In this document: piece by piece, positions 1-10,900 of the stretch | Layout of the letters: each line of letters begins with the position of its first letter | How positions within the stretch are numbered: position 1 is the first letter of the stretch | Origin: Calonectria ilicicola | Taxonomy: Eukaryota > Ascomycota > Sordariomycetes > Hypocreales > Nectriaceae | Length of the DNA stretch: 64,000 nucleotides | Assembly: GCA_020809705.1 (NCBI GenBank) | Contig: CP085835.1 | Coordinates: forward strand, 2,108,001 to 2,172,000 | Direction: 5' to 3' | The notes under the pieces: model-generated | What the model saw: only the letters and a program-made list of their open reading frames with translations | Databases searched by the model: none | Told to the model about the DNA's origin: nothing | Translations under genes and position numbers: made by a program

Positions 1-55
1 AACTGCCCTGGGCAAGGGCAACGCCCAGGATGAGAGAATAGGCAGCGAGATGCAT
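1..55 (-). CDS. 5' end of a secreted protein, cut by the window edge
   Basis: An ATG on the minus strand at 55 opens a frame that runs off position 1. Its 18 visible residues (MHLAAYSLILGVALAQGS) form a textbook signal peptide: a short N-terminus, a hydrophobic core and a small-residue AxA-like cleavage region. The rest of the gene lies outside the window, so its function cannot be judged. The alternative is a chance ORF, but a perfect signal peptide straight after an ATG makes a secreted product more likely. Confidence 0.45.
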   Translation of the reverse strand, partial: MHLAAYSLILGVALAQGS

Positions 56-1608
56 CGTAGCCCGGTAGGATTGCTCTTCAATTGACTTTAGATCCACGCC
101 GATGTCAACCACATGTGTTCAGGGAGCCATCAGATATATGTAGCATTCGAGGCACACACGATTCCAGCACTAGAACTAAAGGGCTCACTGCAAAAAAAAA
201 AACCAGCAACACGCCATCACACCCAATTACCAATAACTCAATCATCACCAAGCAGAAAAGAAGAGGAAGAACAGATCCGATTCAATATCCGGAAAGCATC
301 TCGGCCGCAACTCGGCCAAACTGAATGGTTCCTTGATCGGAGAATTGCCGAGCTGGGATAGCTCAGCAATGTCACTTGATCCAGACGTCTCCCTATTTGT
401 CCAAGTCCCCGGGGGTGCGGGGGAGCTATACCCCAGCTTCTTGGGTCCGGGGATGCCGCGAACCCAACTGTGGGGATTCGCACGCGAACTACGGTGTGGC
501 TGTCCCTATATCACATATCCAGCAGCGGGCAGAGTGGGCTTAACTGAAGCTGCGATGGCGGCCAGCGTAGTGGGCAGAGTGGGACGTCGGGCTGCGAAAG
601 TACAACTAAACAATCGGTCCGAGCCAGGGTAGAGGAGAATTAATATTTTTCTGTACAGGACCCTGTGACTGAAAGTGGCACGACGAGTGCTCAGGAAAGA
701 TGCCGACAGCCGCTCTATCGGTAAAAGCTCCCTTGTTTGGGGGAAGCGTACCAGCATGGGATGCAGATATTCCCACTTATATTCATTCAGCAGCGTTGGG
801 GAGAAGCAAAAGCTAGGGTGAGTTACTTAATGGCTCCGATACAGGAAACCTCGGGTTAAGAAAAGACGACGCCCTGTGAAGCTGTGCCGTGATGTTGGAT
901 GCTCGCTCAACCCCGCATTGGTCGGCCCCTCCCCCACTATCCTCGGCCGCGGGGGACTTGCCCAGAAGGGGGATTTTTATCTCAATGACGTTGCATAGAA
1001 AAGAAATCCCAGGTTAATGGATCACGCCAGAAAGAATTTTCGGGATGAGGGAAACGCCGAATCTTGCAGGTTTTGGGCGGTAAAGGTCAAGTGCACAGGG
1101 TGAAAGCCGGGATGAAGCGCTTATTGCTACCAGATCTAGCAGCATGCCCTTGTAGCTACAAAAACCAAGAATCAAACGTTGTCTCCACACTCACGGTGCT
1201 GGAGCAGGATTTGACTGGCCGGAAACTCTTTTTTTTCTTTATTTTTTTTCCGGTTGCCAGTGCAGCCTGTTGGGTGACAGGCCGATGTTAGCAGCCCACT
1301 TCGACGCTCGCGTCTGGCCAGCACATGGTAGAATAGCAAGCATCAACATATTAGGCTAAATCTACTCAAGGCTCCGGCAACGTACGCGTATGTGGCCCGA
1401 TTCAGCGAGGCCGTTTTTTTTTTTTTTTTTTAATGTCATGACTAGTTGAATAGAGCTCATCAAGAGAGCTGTGATACGCGGTTGAACCCGAACCCCATCC
1501 TGTCCCTCTTCCTGGTCGCCGATATGCCTGGCTCCTCAAGACCTAAAAGTGGGAACCACCACGGACAATCCATTGGCCTCTGCTTTCCCAACAATGGCTT
1601 TCCCGCCT
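56..1608. other. Intergenic, no gene seen
   Basis: Mixed-composition intergenic DNA between the start of the edge gene and the 3' end of the MYND gene. It holds only short overlapping ORFs with no recognisable features and an 18-nt poly-T run at 1414-1431. The left part probably carries the promoter of the edge gene. Confidence 0.5.
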
Positions 1609-2682
1609 TCACCAGCCCGATCGTCTCTTTCGAATCGCCTTGAGCATCTGGTCAAGTGCAACAAATGAGCGAGGCGTCTCAGCCCACGCGTCAATGTTGA
1701 GGCTGGCTGCCTCAAAGCCTCGCTGCAACAGCGGGGTCATGCGGTCGCCCTCCATTTGAAGTTGCGTGTATGCGGCGTTGGGGTTTACAAAAACATCCCA
1801 GAAGATGGTGCACTCCGAGTCAATCGAGTCGATGAGTTGCCACAGCTGTCTCTTTTGCTCTAATAGCAGCCGCGAATTGTCCTCGATGCTGCCGAGGAGG
1901 ACCTTTGGGTGCTCGCAGATGACGGTGCCGCTAACGAGATGGCCACGGATGATGTTGATAATCTCGGCCGGTAGTACGCCGCGCAAGCCCCTAGAGCATT
2001 TTTGTATGCGGATGAGACTGCTACAAATTCTGAGCTTGATGAGAGCGACAGCCGAGGTGAAGCCCATGTTGCGTGATTCTCCCGTTGTCAGCCAGTTTGG
2101 CTCAAGCGGCTCAAACATGTCAGCGCCACGGATATGCAAAAACGACAGGCTCGTGTCGAACAAGTCGTGGTTGGGGTTCGCTCCGGTGGTTGCATACCAT
2201 TTGAGGAAGTCGTAGGCCTCCTGGTCCCGGTTCAGGCGGAGGTACAGGCTCGGTACCAGGTCGCGGGCCGTCTCGTTGTCCCGGCTCTCGTGGAGCACGC
2301 CCAGCAGTGTGTCTAGGGATACGTCGACGGCGTCGTAGGGCGTGTCCTCTTCAAAGTTGTTCAGCAGCGTACATGCATAGTTGGTGCGTGTCTGTAGGTA
2401 GACGCGGGCCTCCTCGAACTGACCGAAGCGGCCCATGTGCGTCTCAAAGATGTTGGGTGGGAATGAGCCGGAGCCCGGTACTGAGCGTAGTTCCCGCTTA
2501 GCCTGCTCTATAAACAGACGGTTCATGCGTGTCATGTGGCAAGCGTTCCTGTGGTCACTTATATCAATATCCCGATGGTTTGGCGAGCAGTAGTAGACGA
2601 CTTGGCAGGCGGAGCAGCGCTCGAGGTCCTGCACGCCGTCGCACACTCGGCAGCATCGCGGCTTCAGGTTGCCGGCGCACAT
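1609..2682 (-). CDS. MYND-type zinc finger protein
   Basis: Single-exon gene of 357 residues. The N-terminus carries a complete MYND zinc-binding set: C11-x2-C14, C23-x2-C26, C32-x3-H36 and H44-x3-C48, with the usual Tyr-Tyr before C32. The tryptophan normally found before the third pair is replaced by Ile-Asp. MYND fingers bind two zinc ions and mediate protein-protein contacts, often in transcriptional regulators or next to SET domains; no SET domain is visible here. The remaining 300 residues look helical (TPR-like or fungal-specific) and were not recognised. The ATG at 2682 is the first one and lies 10 residues before the finger, so the start is well supported. Exact function unknown. Confidence 0.85.
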   Translation of the reverse strand: MCAGNLKPRCCRVCDGVQDLERCSACQVVYYCSPNHRDIDISDHRNACHMTRMNRLFIEQAKRELRSVPGSGSFPPNIFETHMGRFGQFEEARVYLQTRTNYACTLLNNFEEDTPYDAVDVSLDTLLGVLHESRDNETARDLVPSLYLRLNRDQEAYDFLKWYATTGANPNHDLFDTSLSFLHIRGADMFEPLEPNWLTTGESRNMGFTSAVALIKLRICSSLIRIQKCSRGLRGVLPAEIINIIRGHLVSGTVICEHPKVLLGSIEDNSRLLLEQKRQLWQLIDSIDSECTIFWDVFVNPNAAYTQLQMEGDRMTPLLQRGFEAASLNIDAWAETPRSFVALDQMLKAIRKRRSGW

Positions 2683-4285
2683 TGCTAATGGAATGGTGGC
2701 GGGTTGATAGAAGGTCGGAACAGGCTGAGGCTGCGGCTACGGCTGCAGTTCAGGTTCAGGTTCGGGTTCGGGAACGAAGCGGCCACGGCCGTCACGCTTG
2801 GTTTTGAGGGTCGCGAACCCCCCCTTTCAGCCGGCCAATGGCGCCCCTCAGCGACCGCACACCGCCTTTGGCGTGCCTTCTTCGTTTCTTTTTCCTGCTG
2901 TTCGGCCTCAGTTCCTCCCTTGCATGGCGAATCGGCAGAATGATTACTCAACCAACCTCGGAGATATAGTTGCGTCGCTGCAGAGCTCTGTGTGGCGATA
3001 GCTTCAGCGCAGTTCGCACCAGATGCCGGTTGTCTCTCTAGCGCGTTCTAGCAGGCCCCATAGCGGAGGCCAACACGCTGCTTAATTAATCTTGGGGACC
3101 ATAATCCTGGTGATCCAGCCCAGCCCTACAGGGCGGCCTGCAAACACCTGCCTGGGGGGGCGATGTCACTGCTCCTCTAGTCATCATCTACGGCCGCCGC
3201 GCAACGGCTAAAACCCGCGAGAGCAACTAAGGTTCGCCTAGTTGCAGTAGTCTTTAGAATATTGGCGCATTGGATTAAAAAAAAAAAAAAGAACAGAAAA
3301 AGAAAAACAGGATCACATCTATCCATGAATAACTGCCCAAAAAAAATACCATCTTCTGCTCGCCGACCGATAATTTCGTGGCCGCCCCGCCTGGCTCCGC
3401 ACCTGCAAAAATGCGGCGTTGTTTCTCACTGGCCAGGCCCGCGTTCATGGGCTTCTGAGCCATTTACAGCCTCCATTTTTTCCAATATTGGTTCGCCAAG
3501 TGCTTATATACGGTCGCATTAGCTGGTACGGGACAGTTTGCGGAGGGTTTCATTGAGATCGATCTTGAGCGCCACGAAATGTGCGTGGTGCCGTCCGCAC
3601 CAAGCGACGATCCGACTCGAGCACGTGCAGACGACGCCGCTGCAAAACTGTGTGCAGTCAGGCCATCTTGCGCGGAATATCGAGATGAATAAAAATAAAC
3701 AATCCTAATGCTAAATGATAAATTACATTGTTTTATTTATTTATTTTTGTGTCGTCGTGATTCTTTTCTGGCAATCAGCTGGGGACAAAAGTTGCGTCGC
3801 ATCGTCATACTGTGTGATCCGACGAGCCGACAGCAATCAGTGAATCAAAGGTTACAGTTCTTTGACAAACAAGCAACAAACCATCTCTGACTAGAAAGCG
3901 CCCGTACATAAATTCCCCCCTCCCTCTCTTTCTCCCACCCTCTAATTCCTCTCTTCTTCACTTCCTTCTCTGGCAGGGTTCTCTCCGAACTCGCGACAGT
4001 CACTTCTTCTCGTTCTTCCTCGACTCGGTCCATGATGTGGTCAACTCACTGTTCGTCATCAACGTCTCCCTCAATGAACGAGGCTTTCGAGTGAGTTGAA
4101 ACCCGAGCGATTCCACAGCGGGTCAAATTTCGCGAACGGCTTGGCGATTTTCTCAATCTGTCCTTGATCACGTCTCTATCCTCGTGTTGGTCAACATTTC
4201 TCTCATCGACAGCAGTCCCTCATGCGGCTGGGATCTGGGCCACCAGCCCGCAGTCGGCCGTTGGTCAACAAACCAACACAGGATG
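2683..4285. other. Intergenic, no gene seen
   Basis: Includes the promoter side of the MYND gene (2683 onward, on the minus strand), a poly-A run near 3278-3291 and a CT-rich tract around 3915-4030. Short ORFs here are not convincing. Divergent family remnants begin at about 4286. Confidence 0.45.
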
Positions 4286-4800
4286 TACCATGGATCATCC
4301 CCCTGGTTGTGGTAAGTACTTAAAGTCATCTCCATCTCGACTACCAATCAGACTAACCTCTTCACAGATTCTGAGGCCATTCCTTTGGTTGTCATTGTGT
4401 GCTCCTGGTGGACCGAAAATGTCACCAAGGTCCACTGACATGTACACATTGGCTGCACAAGGGATCAAATATCTTGATGCCACTTTTCCCTGCTGAAAGT
4501 TGCAGATTCCTACCACGACAACGTGGAGAGGCTGTGTATCACGAAGTTCATGGTTATCCTTTCCCCGGAGGCGGCGGTCTCCAAATGGCTTGATTTTGAG
4601 CTACGAGAAATCGTGCTTTGCGAGATGATCAAATTCCATTGGCATCAGCCATTTAACCGCTACGCTTGGTTGATCGAGAGGGAGAAGGAGGGCCACGATT
4701 TCGATTACCACGCCAAGGAGACCATCATGCTGGGGCACACCTGCTCCATGGTGGCGCTTTGCCTTCTGACCGCTACGGAGGCAGAGAGGGAGTTTTGATC
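4286..4800 (+). pseudogene. Degraded fragment 1 of an unknown gene family
   Basis: A relic of the same family as the minus-strand copy at 12643-13975. At about 4377-4465 the frame reads a PLVVIVCSWW-like block, then an in-frame TGA at 4437, then HVHIGCTR. The better copy has APVVIFVCSAW and HRHVHVGGT in the same order. A second open frame (about 4507-4797) reads on to a stop and contains an LIEREKEG stretch resembling LIELERDV of the better copy. The DNA of the HVHIG block differs from fragment 2 (5281-5312) at former CpG sites that are now TpG or CpA, as expected from cytosine deamination or RIP. No intact reading frame can be built. Function unknown. Confidence 0.55.
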
Positions 4801-5466
4801 CAAGAATGTCAACTTCGTGGTCGAATTGCACAGAGCCCAGCAAACAGCCATTGCGACCCCTCGATGTGGGCCCAAGACGGCCCCTCAAACACTGGGCTAA
4901 AGGCAATTCTCTGCCTCAGCTATGAGAAGGAGGATATCAAAAATGGCTTCCCGAGTAGCGGCTCCCCCATTGTGAGCAAAGTCTCCCTCCATGAGACGAG
5001 GCTTTGGTGCCAACTCAACACCACGGAATTCCACGACGGATTAAATGCTGTCCGGAGCCGTACCCAGCTTGAGCAATTCCTCAGTAAGTGCTCTAGATGT
5101 CCCTCATTTCAATTGGCAAGCTGGTTAACATTTTTTTTTAGTTTCAAAGGTTCCTGCGATGATGCTACTAAGCTCTGAGCTTCCATCAGCCGCCAGAAGA
5201 TTGCAGCGTGGAGATGATAGTACCCCATGGATCATCCCCATGGTGGTGTTTGTATGTACAAGGCTAATCGAGGATGGTGCCAGCACCGACATGTCCACGT
5301 CGGCTCCACTCGGGAGCGAATGAAATGGTGGGAGGGTCTCCATTCGGCTCGGGAGACTGGACGGGAAACAGCTGAGTCGATGTTCGGCCACTGGATTGCT
5401 GTTATCTTTGCAAAACAGCAATCCAGTACATCGAGATTGGCACCGACAGACAGCGCCATCAAGTAA
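4801..5466 (+). pseudogene. Degraded fragment 2 of the same unknown family
   Basis: A second relic in direct orientation behind the first. The frame near 4970-5082 reads VSLHETRLWCQLNT and on to LEQFL, closely matching VSLRELRLWCLLNT and EIENVM of the minus-strand copy. A phase-1 GTAAGT donor follows at about 5083, at the same place as the intron in that copy, with an acceptor near 5142. The next exon reads through WIIPMVVFVC (5228-5260). The HRHVHVGSTRERMKWW block (about 5285-5330) then lies in another frame, so a frameshift separates them. The family's C-terminal cysteine region is not found. A nearly identical 20-bp string around WIIP occurs at about 4287 and 5224, suggesting tandem duplication before decay. 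Confidence 0.6.
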
Positions 5467-5794
5467 CCGACCAGAAGGGAAGATGCCACACTCATGAGCT
5501 GAAGTATTAGCTAGCACCCAGTGCGACCTTTTTGTTATTTCTTAGACATTAAAACGGGATGACGGGTTGTACAACGCATCAGTGGAATCACTTTGGCCTT
5601 CGAGTGCATTTGCATGAATAAAAACAAAAACTTGATCTCTCTCTTTGACCAGATGAAACATGTCTATACCATTGCACTCGTGATTAATTGTAAATGAACA
5701 CATTAGGGCGGCGTGGCCAAAAATAAAACAACGTTGGAAAAAAAAGAAAGGAAAAGAAAATGAATGTGTGAATGATTGCAAGAAGATAACCGCG
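5467..5794. other. Convergent intergenic spacer
   Basis: Short spacer between the end of the family relic on the plus strand and the stop codon of the short-chain dehydrogenase on the minus strand. It contains a purine-rich stretch (about 5735-5762) and nothing recognisable as a gene. It probably holds the 3' UTR of the dehydrogenase. Confidence 0.5.
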
Positions 5795-6907
5795 TCAGAC
5801 ATACGGGCCGACCTGAACATCACACCAATCCCAAAACTGCTGCGCCATCTCGGTGCCACCCTCAGCCTCAGTCTTGGTCGCCTTGACAAGATCCGACGAT
5901 AGCTGCCAAATCCTTCCCCATGGTGCCACTAAAAAAAGGAGGAGTGTCAGTGAATCAATACTTGGATGAAAGGGAAATATCGGCAATTACTCACCAAAGC
6001 AACCACTGTTGTCAATCGTGATGGCGGGTGAAAACGCGGCAAAGACCTGGGTGTAGGCGCCAAAGACTGGTGGGTGCAGCACTGTGTGGCGCAGCAGCCA
6101 GCTCATTATGGGGCCCTGGGTGCGCCAAAAATCAGAGTCGAGGTTGCCTGGGTTCAGCGCGACCGAGACGACTCCCTGGGACTTGTGGCGGGCGGCGAAC
6201 TCGGTGGCCTGGAAATAGTTGCCCATTTTACTAATGCAGTACTTGTGGAACAAGCCCTTGTCCTTTTTGTAGTCCAGGTTATCCATGAAGCCCTTTGGGC
6301 TGATGCCCTCGGACGCTGATGAGGACACCCATACAACGCGTACGTTGTCGGGAGTAGATGTCTTTGCAGTTGCAGCAAGTATAGGTGTCAGCAGCTTGGT
6401 GAACAAAAAGGGCCCAATGCAGTTGACACCGAGCTGTAGTTCGTACCCCTGCGGAGTCTTGGAGCCGGGTTCAGGGTAGCCGACGCCTGCATTATTGATG
6501 AGCAGATGAAGCTGACTTTCCTTGTTGAGAAACTCTTGAGCGGAAGCCTTGATAGTGGTGAGGTCGGCGAGGTCAAGACGCAGAAATACCAGCTCGCCCC
6601 TTGACTTTGCAACGGTTGGGAGTTCGGACTTGATGCTCTCAATGGCCTTTAGTGTCTTTTCCTCAGAGCGCGCAGCCATGTACACTTTAGCATTCTTGGC
6701 GTACAACATGCGGGCAACTTCTTTGCCAACACCAGTGTTTGAACCCGTGACGATGCAGACCTGCCACCTTGATTAGAATTCCATTACATATTTCATTTTA
6801 CTCAAAGCTCAAACCTTTCCAGTCAAGTCTGGGACATCTTTGTCCGTGTATTTAGGCGATGATGGGAACGTCTGCCCGATGGTACTGACGAGAGCAGCCA
6901 ATGACAT
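5795..6907 (-). CDS. Short-chain dehydrogenase/reductase (retinol-dehydrogenase-like)
   Basis: Three exons (6907-6815, 6760-5995, 5928-5795) give 330 residues in frame; introns are 54 and 66 nt. Classical SDR motifs are present in order: TGSNTGVG, the dinucleotide-binding glycine motif just after the first exon junction; LLINNAG, the core strand; a serine-rich WVSSSAS strand supplying the catalytic Ser; and YCISK, the catalytic Tyr-x3-Lys. These predict an NAD(P)(H)-dependent oxidoreductase of the retinol dehydrogenase/WWOX-like group; the substrate is not predictable. The glycine motif lies directly after intron 1, so the first exon ending in DLTGK is needed. No signal peptide is seen, so it is probably cytosolic or membrane-associated. 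Confidence 0.9.
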
Positions 6908-7603
6908 GGTGTAGATTTGGTGAAAAGCGGGGCAAGAAGTTGAAGATGGAATTGGGATTGGAATTGATGGTGTGCGGATGCAATTGATGCTTGGATGCTG
7001 TGTACTGCTGCAGATGAAGTTGAATCGGCTTGAGAAATTGAGTGCATGGTAAAGAGGCTTTGAGCGATTCTTTAAATATTATCTTGACCTGTTCCTCTCC
7101 CATATGTTTGCTTGGTGGTGGCCATGGATTTGGGCTACCAAACCCGCGGGATTGCTTCACTGGTGTTTAGTGGGGTCGGGATTGGCACCACACCACTAAG
7201 CTAGGTCTCCTCTGTGGCGTTGCGCTTTGCCAAACCCGCGGCATACAAGAAAGCCATCCGCTACTTTTCCCACCCCTAGATCCTCGCTCTAACTTGCCAA
7301 AAATAAGGATTCTGGAAATAAATAAAAATAAATAAATAATTTTAGGCCTAAGGCTTCTTGATGTTCATTAGGATCCCCCCCTCCCTTGCTACTGAATTGA
7401 TGTTTAGCTCTGTTGCACCCAAGTGTGTGGCTGTGTCCTTCATTCAGGATCTGGGTGAATGACGGTTCGGCGCGTCTTAAAAATAAGAAATGAGGTCTCC
7501 ATTCGGCCACAGAAATCTACTAAACTGTCATCCTCCGTCTAATATCGTCGCTCTTCTATTGTACAATCTAAAACGAACAAGCTAGATCCTTGGATATCCC
7601 TCT
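6908..7603. other. Promoter side of the dehydrogenase, 3' side of the Hsp70-like gene
   Basis: No gene seen. Both flanking genes are on the minus strand, so this stretch should hold the dehydrogenase promoter (near 6908) and the 3' UTR of the Hsp70-like gene (near 7603). An AT-rich run of TAAATAAATAA type lies at about 7318-7340. Confidence 0.5.
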
Positions 7604-9846
7604 CTACTCAAAACGGACATTGGTATTCTTCGTTCCAAGCTGTCTCCCATCAATCGACGCGGTGAATTCCACGCTCGCTCCGGAGGGCACCATGGTCACG
7701 ACATAGTCCATCCTCTTCAGCACGTCGCCCGTCGAATTTCTGTAGTCCTTGAGGTTCGCGTAGGGAATGTCGAGTGTGCACTCAATGGTGCCCAGCGGTT
7801 TCACGCTCGAGGTTCCTCGGTTCGGAGGCTCCATGTCCTCGCACTCGTAAATCTTTTCCGACCATGTGCCGCCAAAGTCCTTTCTGTAGGTGCGATAGTA
7901 CGACTTGGTGACGGGATCCTTCTTGGACACGTTTTCTCCCTAGTTTTAGTTAGCGCCAGTTTTATCATATGCGACAAAATGGAATGATGCACGAACCCTC
8001 TTCAAGAACCAGGCCATCTGGTTACCCGACTTCCACAAGCACTCATCCTTGTCCCAAATTTTGTCTTCTTCAAGATGCTCGCGGCCATTGAAGCGCTCTT
8101 GGTATTTGACACCATAGCTGGCCCGGGAAACGGTCGATGTGACCTGGATTGGCGTGGCCATGTTTGCTAGGCTTTCATCTCCAGCGATGCCGCTGGCTTT
8201 GCCCTCCATGAAGCCCTTATACACAGCACCACGGCAAATGGCAGTGCGACTGGAGAAAAATGAGTTAGCGGGAGGATAGGCGTTTTTGTTGCTAAGTGTG
8301 AGACTCACGGCTTCAATCCGGCGGATTGCAAAACGCTGATGCCGTTGGACGTGTGTCTTGTCTTGAGATGCTCATACAGATACGGGCTTCCACCTAGTCC
8401 TCCAACGAGGATGATTCCCTAATTTTCGTCAGAAATGTGTAGAATTCATGAGTTGATGTTGCACCCTTACCGTTACTGCTGAGCCTTGCTCCTTGGCCTT
8501 GTTGATCTGAGCGTCGACGAGCTTGTCGATGTCGGCAAAGACGCCGGTGAAAGCCTTTTCGATATGGGATCTGGTATAGTATGTTAGCCCCCCCGCTTCA
8601 CATTGTTTTCCGAAACTTCTCTTGTTACTCACCCACTGAAGTGAATACGGCCGTTTTTGATGTGTGGCTCTTTACTGGTGTCGTTCAGGCTCTGCTTCTT
8701 GAATGCCTCGGCTGGAATGGCGACAATGTATTCCTTCTTGGTGTTGATTGGCTTGAACTGGGGCTTGATCGACTGCTCCCACTCGCCTTTCATGATGTCT
8801 TTGATGCTGGCACGGCTAAGTTGGTCCCATCCGCGACCCAACCGGTTCTTGACAATGCTTTCAAAGACTTCATCAATGAAGATGCCACCACAAAGTCCGC
8901 CTATTGGGTATTAGCAATTTTTTAAAGTAAAAATTGTGTCGCATTACTCACCTGTGCCTTCTACTGCTTCATGCATGTGAATTGGATTGACTGAGCCAAT
9001 TTCGTAACTAATAAGATCCTAGTCTGGTCAGTCACGCCCAGCACCCCTGTGGAGACAAAACCTACCACTGTGCCACCACCTGCATCGCAGACGAGGTACA
9101 CCTCTCCCTCCTTCACCTTTCTACTTGGCTCGCACAGAGTTGAGAGCGCAGCGGCTTCAGGTTCAGGCGCGAAGATCAGGGTGGTCTGTCCAGCGGGTCG
9201 AGGATCTAGGATTCCTGCCTTTTGGGCGGCGGCCTCCATGTCCTGTCGTGCATATCCCTTCCAAATAGCGGGGACTGTGAGGACGACGTGGAACTTCAAG
9301 GCCTCCAGTACGTTTTCGCCACGATCCTTGGTGATGGTGTCGAGCACATGCGCCCACAGCATCCGAAGGTAGTCAGAGATCAAGTCAATGGCAGTTTTTC
9401 CAGTCTCGCGCATCATCTTACGGGCGCGGAGAAGGAATTCGGAGGCCCGCAGTTCTGGGGAAATGTCTTCGTCTTTCAGAAGAAGCAACTTGAACCAGCG
9501 GATGGGATCCACATCGCTGTCGATGTCATATCCCCACATGATCTGGTCATCTTCGTAGTATAATTCGGTTGGAGCTTTGCCTTCTTCGCGCCCTGAGCCG
9601 GGCCAACTGGTAATCAAATTGATTTGATCGCTCTCAAAGTCAGTTTTGGTGGCCCATGCAACACCGGAGTAGCTGGTTATGTGTCAATTCGGTCATCGAT
9701 ACAAACGGACTGTGAGTAGTTGCTTACGTGGTTCCGAAGTCAATGCCAATAATGACAAGGTCATCGTCCTCTCCAAACTCCGAGTCGGAGTCAAAGCCGG
9801 AGTCAGAAAGTCGTGGGTGGTTGGGGAGCTCGTCACTGTTTCGCAT
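7604..9846 (-). CDS. Divergent Hsp70-family ATPase
   Basis: Eight exons (9846-9728, 9672-9066, 9018-8952, 8900-8633, 8570-8471, 8418-8309, 8249-7997, 7939-7604) close in frame to 619 residues; introns are 47-62 nt. The actin/Hsp70 nucleotide-binding motifs are visible: GIDFGTTYSGVAW (about 34-46, phosphate-1), CDAGGGTV continuing as DLISYEIG (about 235-250, phosphate-2) and GIILVGGLGGSPYL (from about 388, adenosine-binding). EPEAAAL lies where Hsp70s have EPTAAA. The acidic N-terminal leader (SDSGFDSDSEFGEDDD) and a short C-terminus without a recognisable canonical substrate-binding domain or EEVD tail place it with the non-canonical, HSPA12-like fungal Hsp70 relatives. It probably binds ATP and remodels protein partners; the client is unknown. 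Confidence 0.9.
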
Positions 9847-10900
9847 GTTGGTTGAAGTTTTGGCTTAGAAGAGGTGATGAGTGTAGCGGGATTTAGTTGC
9901 TTTGGAGTGATTGCAATGTCAAAGAAGTTGTAGTTGATGTATTAATGTCTGATAATGAGATTTCGATATAGCAAGATATGTTCTTAAATTTAAATACATC
10001 AAAGAGGCCTCAAAGATGGGATGAGCCGTCGTCCCTGAGCGGCATGGACCCATCGTCCCGTCTCAGCGTGCCTGTGTTGTTGTGCACCGCCCGTCATCAG
10101 GGTGAATGGATCCAAAACCCTGTTTCTGGGCGCATAGAAAAGATCATGATGTTTTTCTTTTGGTGCATGCTTACTCCGAAAGAAAGCACGAATAGAATAC
10201 TGGCATCAAGGCATCGCGGTGGATTGTTGCCCCAAATCGAGAATCGCCACCAGCCACCGACAGGGCTACGCCACCATCATCAGCCTTCGCAGCAAGGCCA
10301 TGAATCAAAAGTCGGAGTTTCGGCACATCTCCGTATCAAAAATTGTGGCGATTCAAGGCAGATTATCGCAACCGAAGACGTGAATATGTCGGTTCTGTAA
10401 CAGATGAAATGCGCATAATGCACAGCCCGCATGACGTGGTGAGAGGGGAGCGAATCAAGGCACGTGACGGCCAATCAAACTTGGCAGCACCACTTGGGCA
10501 TTTCGTCAGTTTACGTGTAGCTAAAGTCATGCGATAATCGCTGAGGGATCGTAGGAAGCGGAAATGTGTATCCGGCGTCGGCCTTGACGAGAATAGGATG
10601 TGTGTTGTTGGTCCAAGGCGGACTTTGCCGAATGACATCAACACGACAGCGAAGAGGCAACTTTTCGCCACAAATCTTTGGTTTCATCTTTTATGCACCA
10701 TGTGGTACGACATTTTTTCATATTATTAACCTCAATCTGCACCGTTTCCATTGCCTATTCCATTCCCGTTTCAATCCACTTTCGTCTTTCACACAGCACG
10801 TGTCTCAATTTCTTACCAAAGCACCATACTTCAGTCCAACTTGACTTCTCTACTCAATCACCTATTTCCCACCACATCTAACTAAATAATTCACATCAAC
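9847..10900. promoter_or_regulatory. Shared divergent promoter region
   Basis: About 1.05 kb separates the start codons of the Hsp70-like gene (minus) and the coiled-coil gene (plus), so it must contain both promoters. The right side near 10700-10895 is rich in C and T, as is common just upstream of fungal start codons. No clear TATA box or heat-shock element array was identified. Short ORFs inside are not supported. Confidence 0.45.

Noticed and set aside
10343..10400. GACGTGAATATGTCGGT string resembling the HVHVG block of the unknown family
   Set aside because: Only about 17 bases match and the flanks do not align; probably coincidence.
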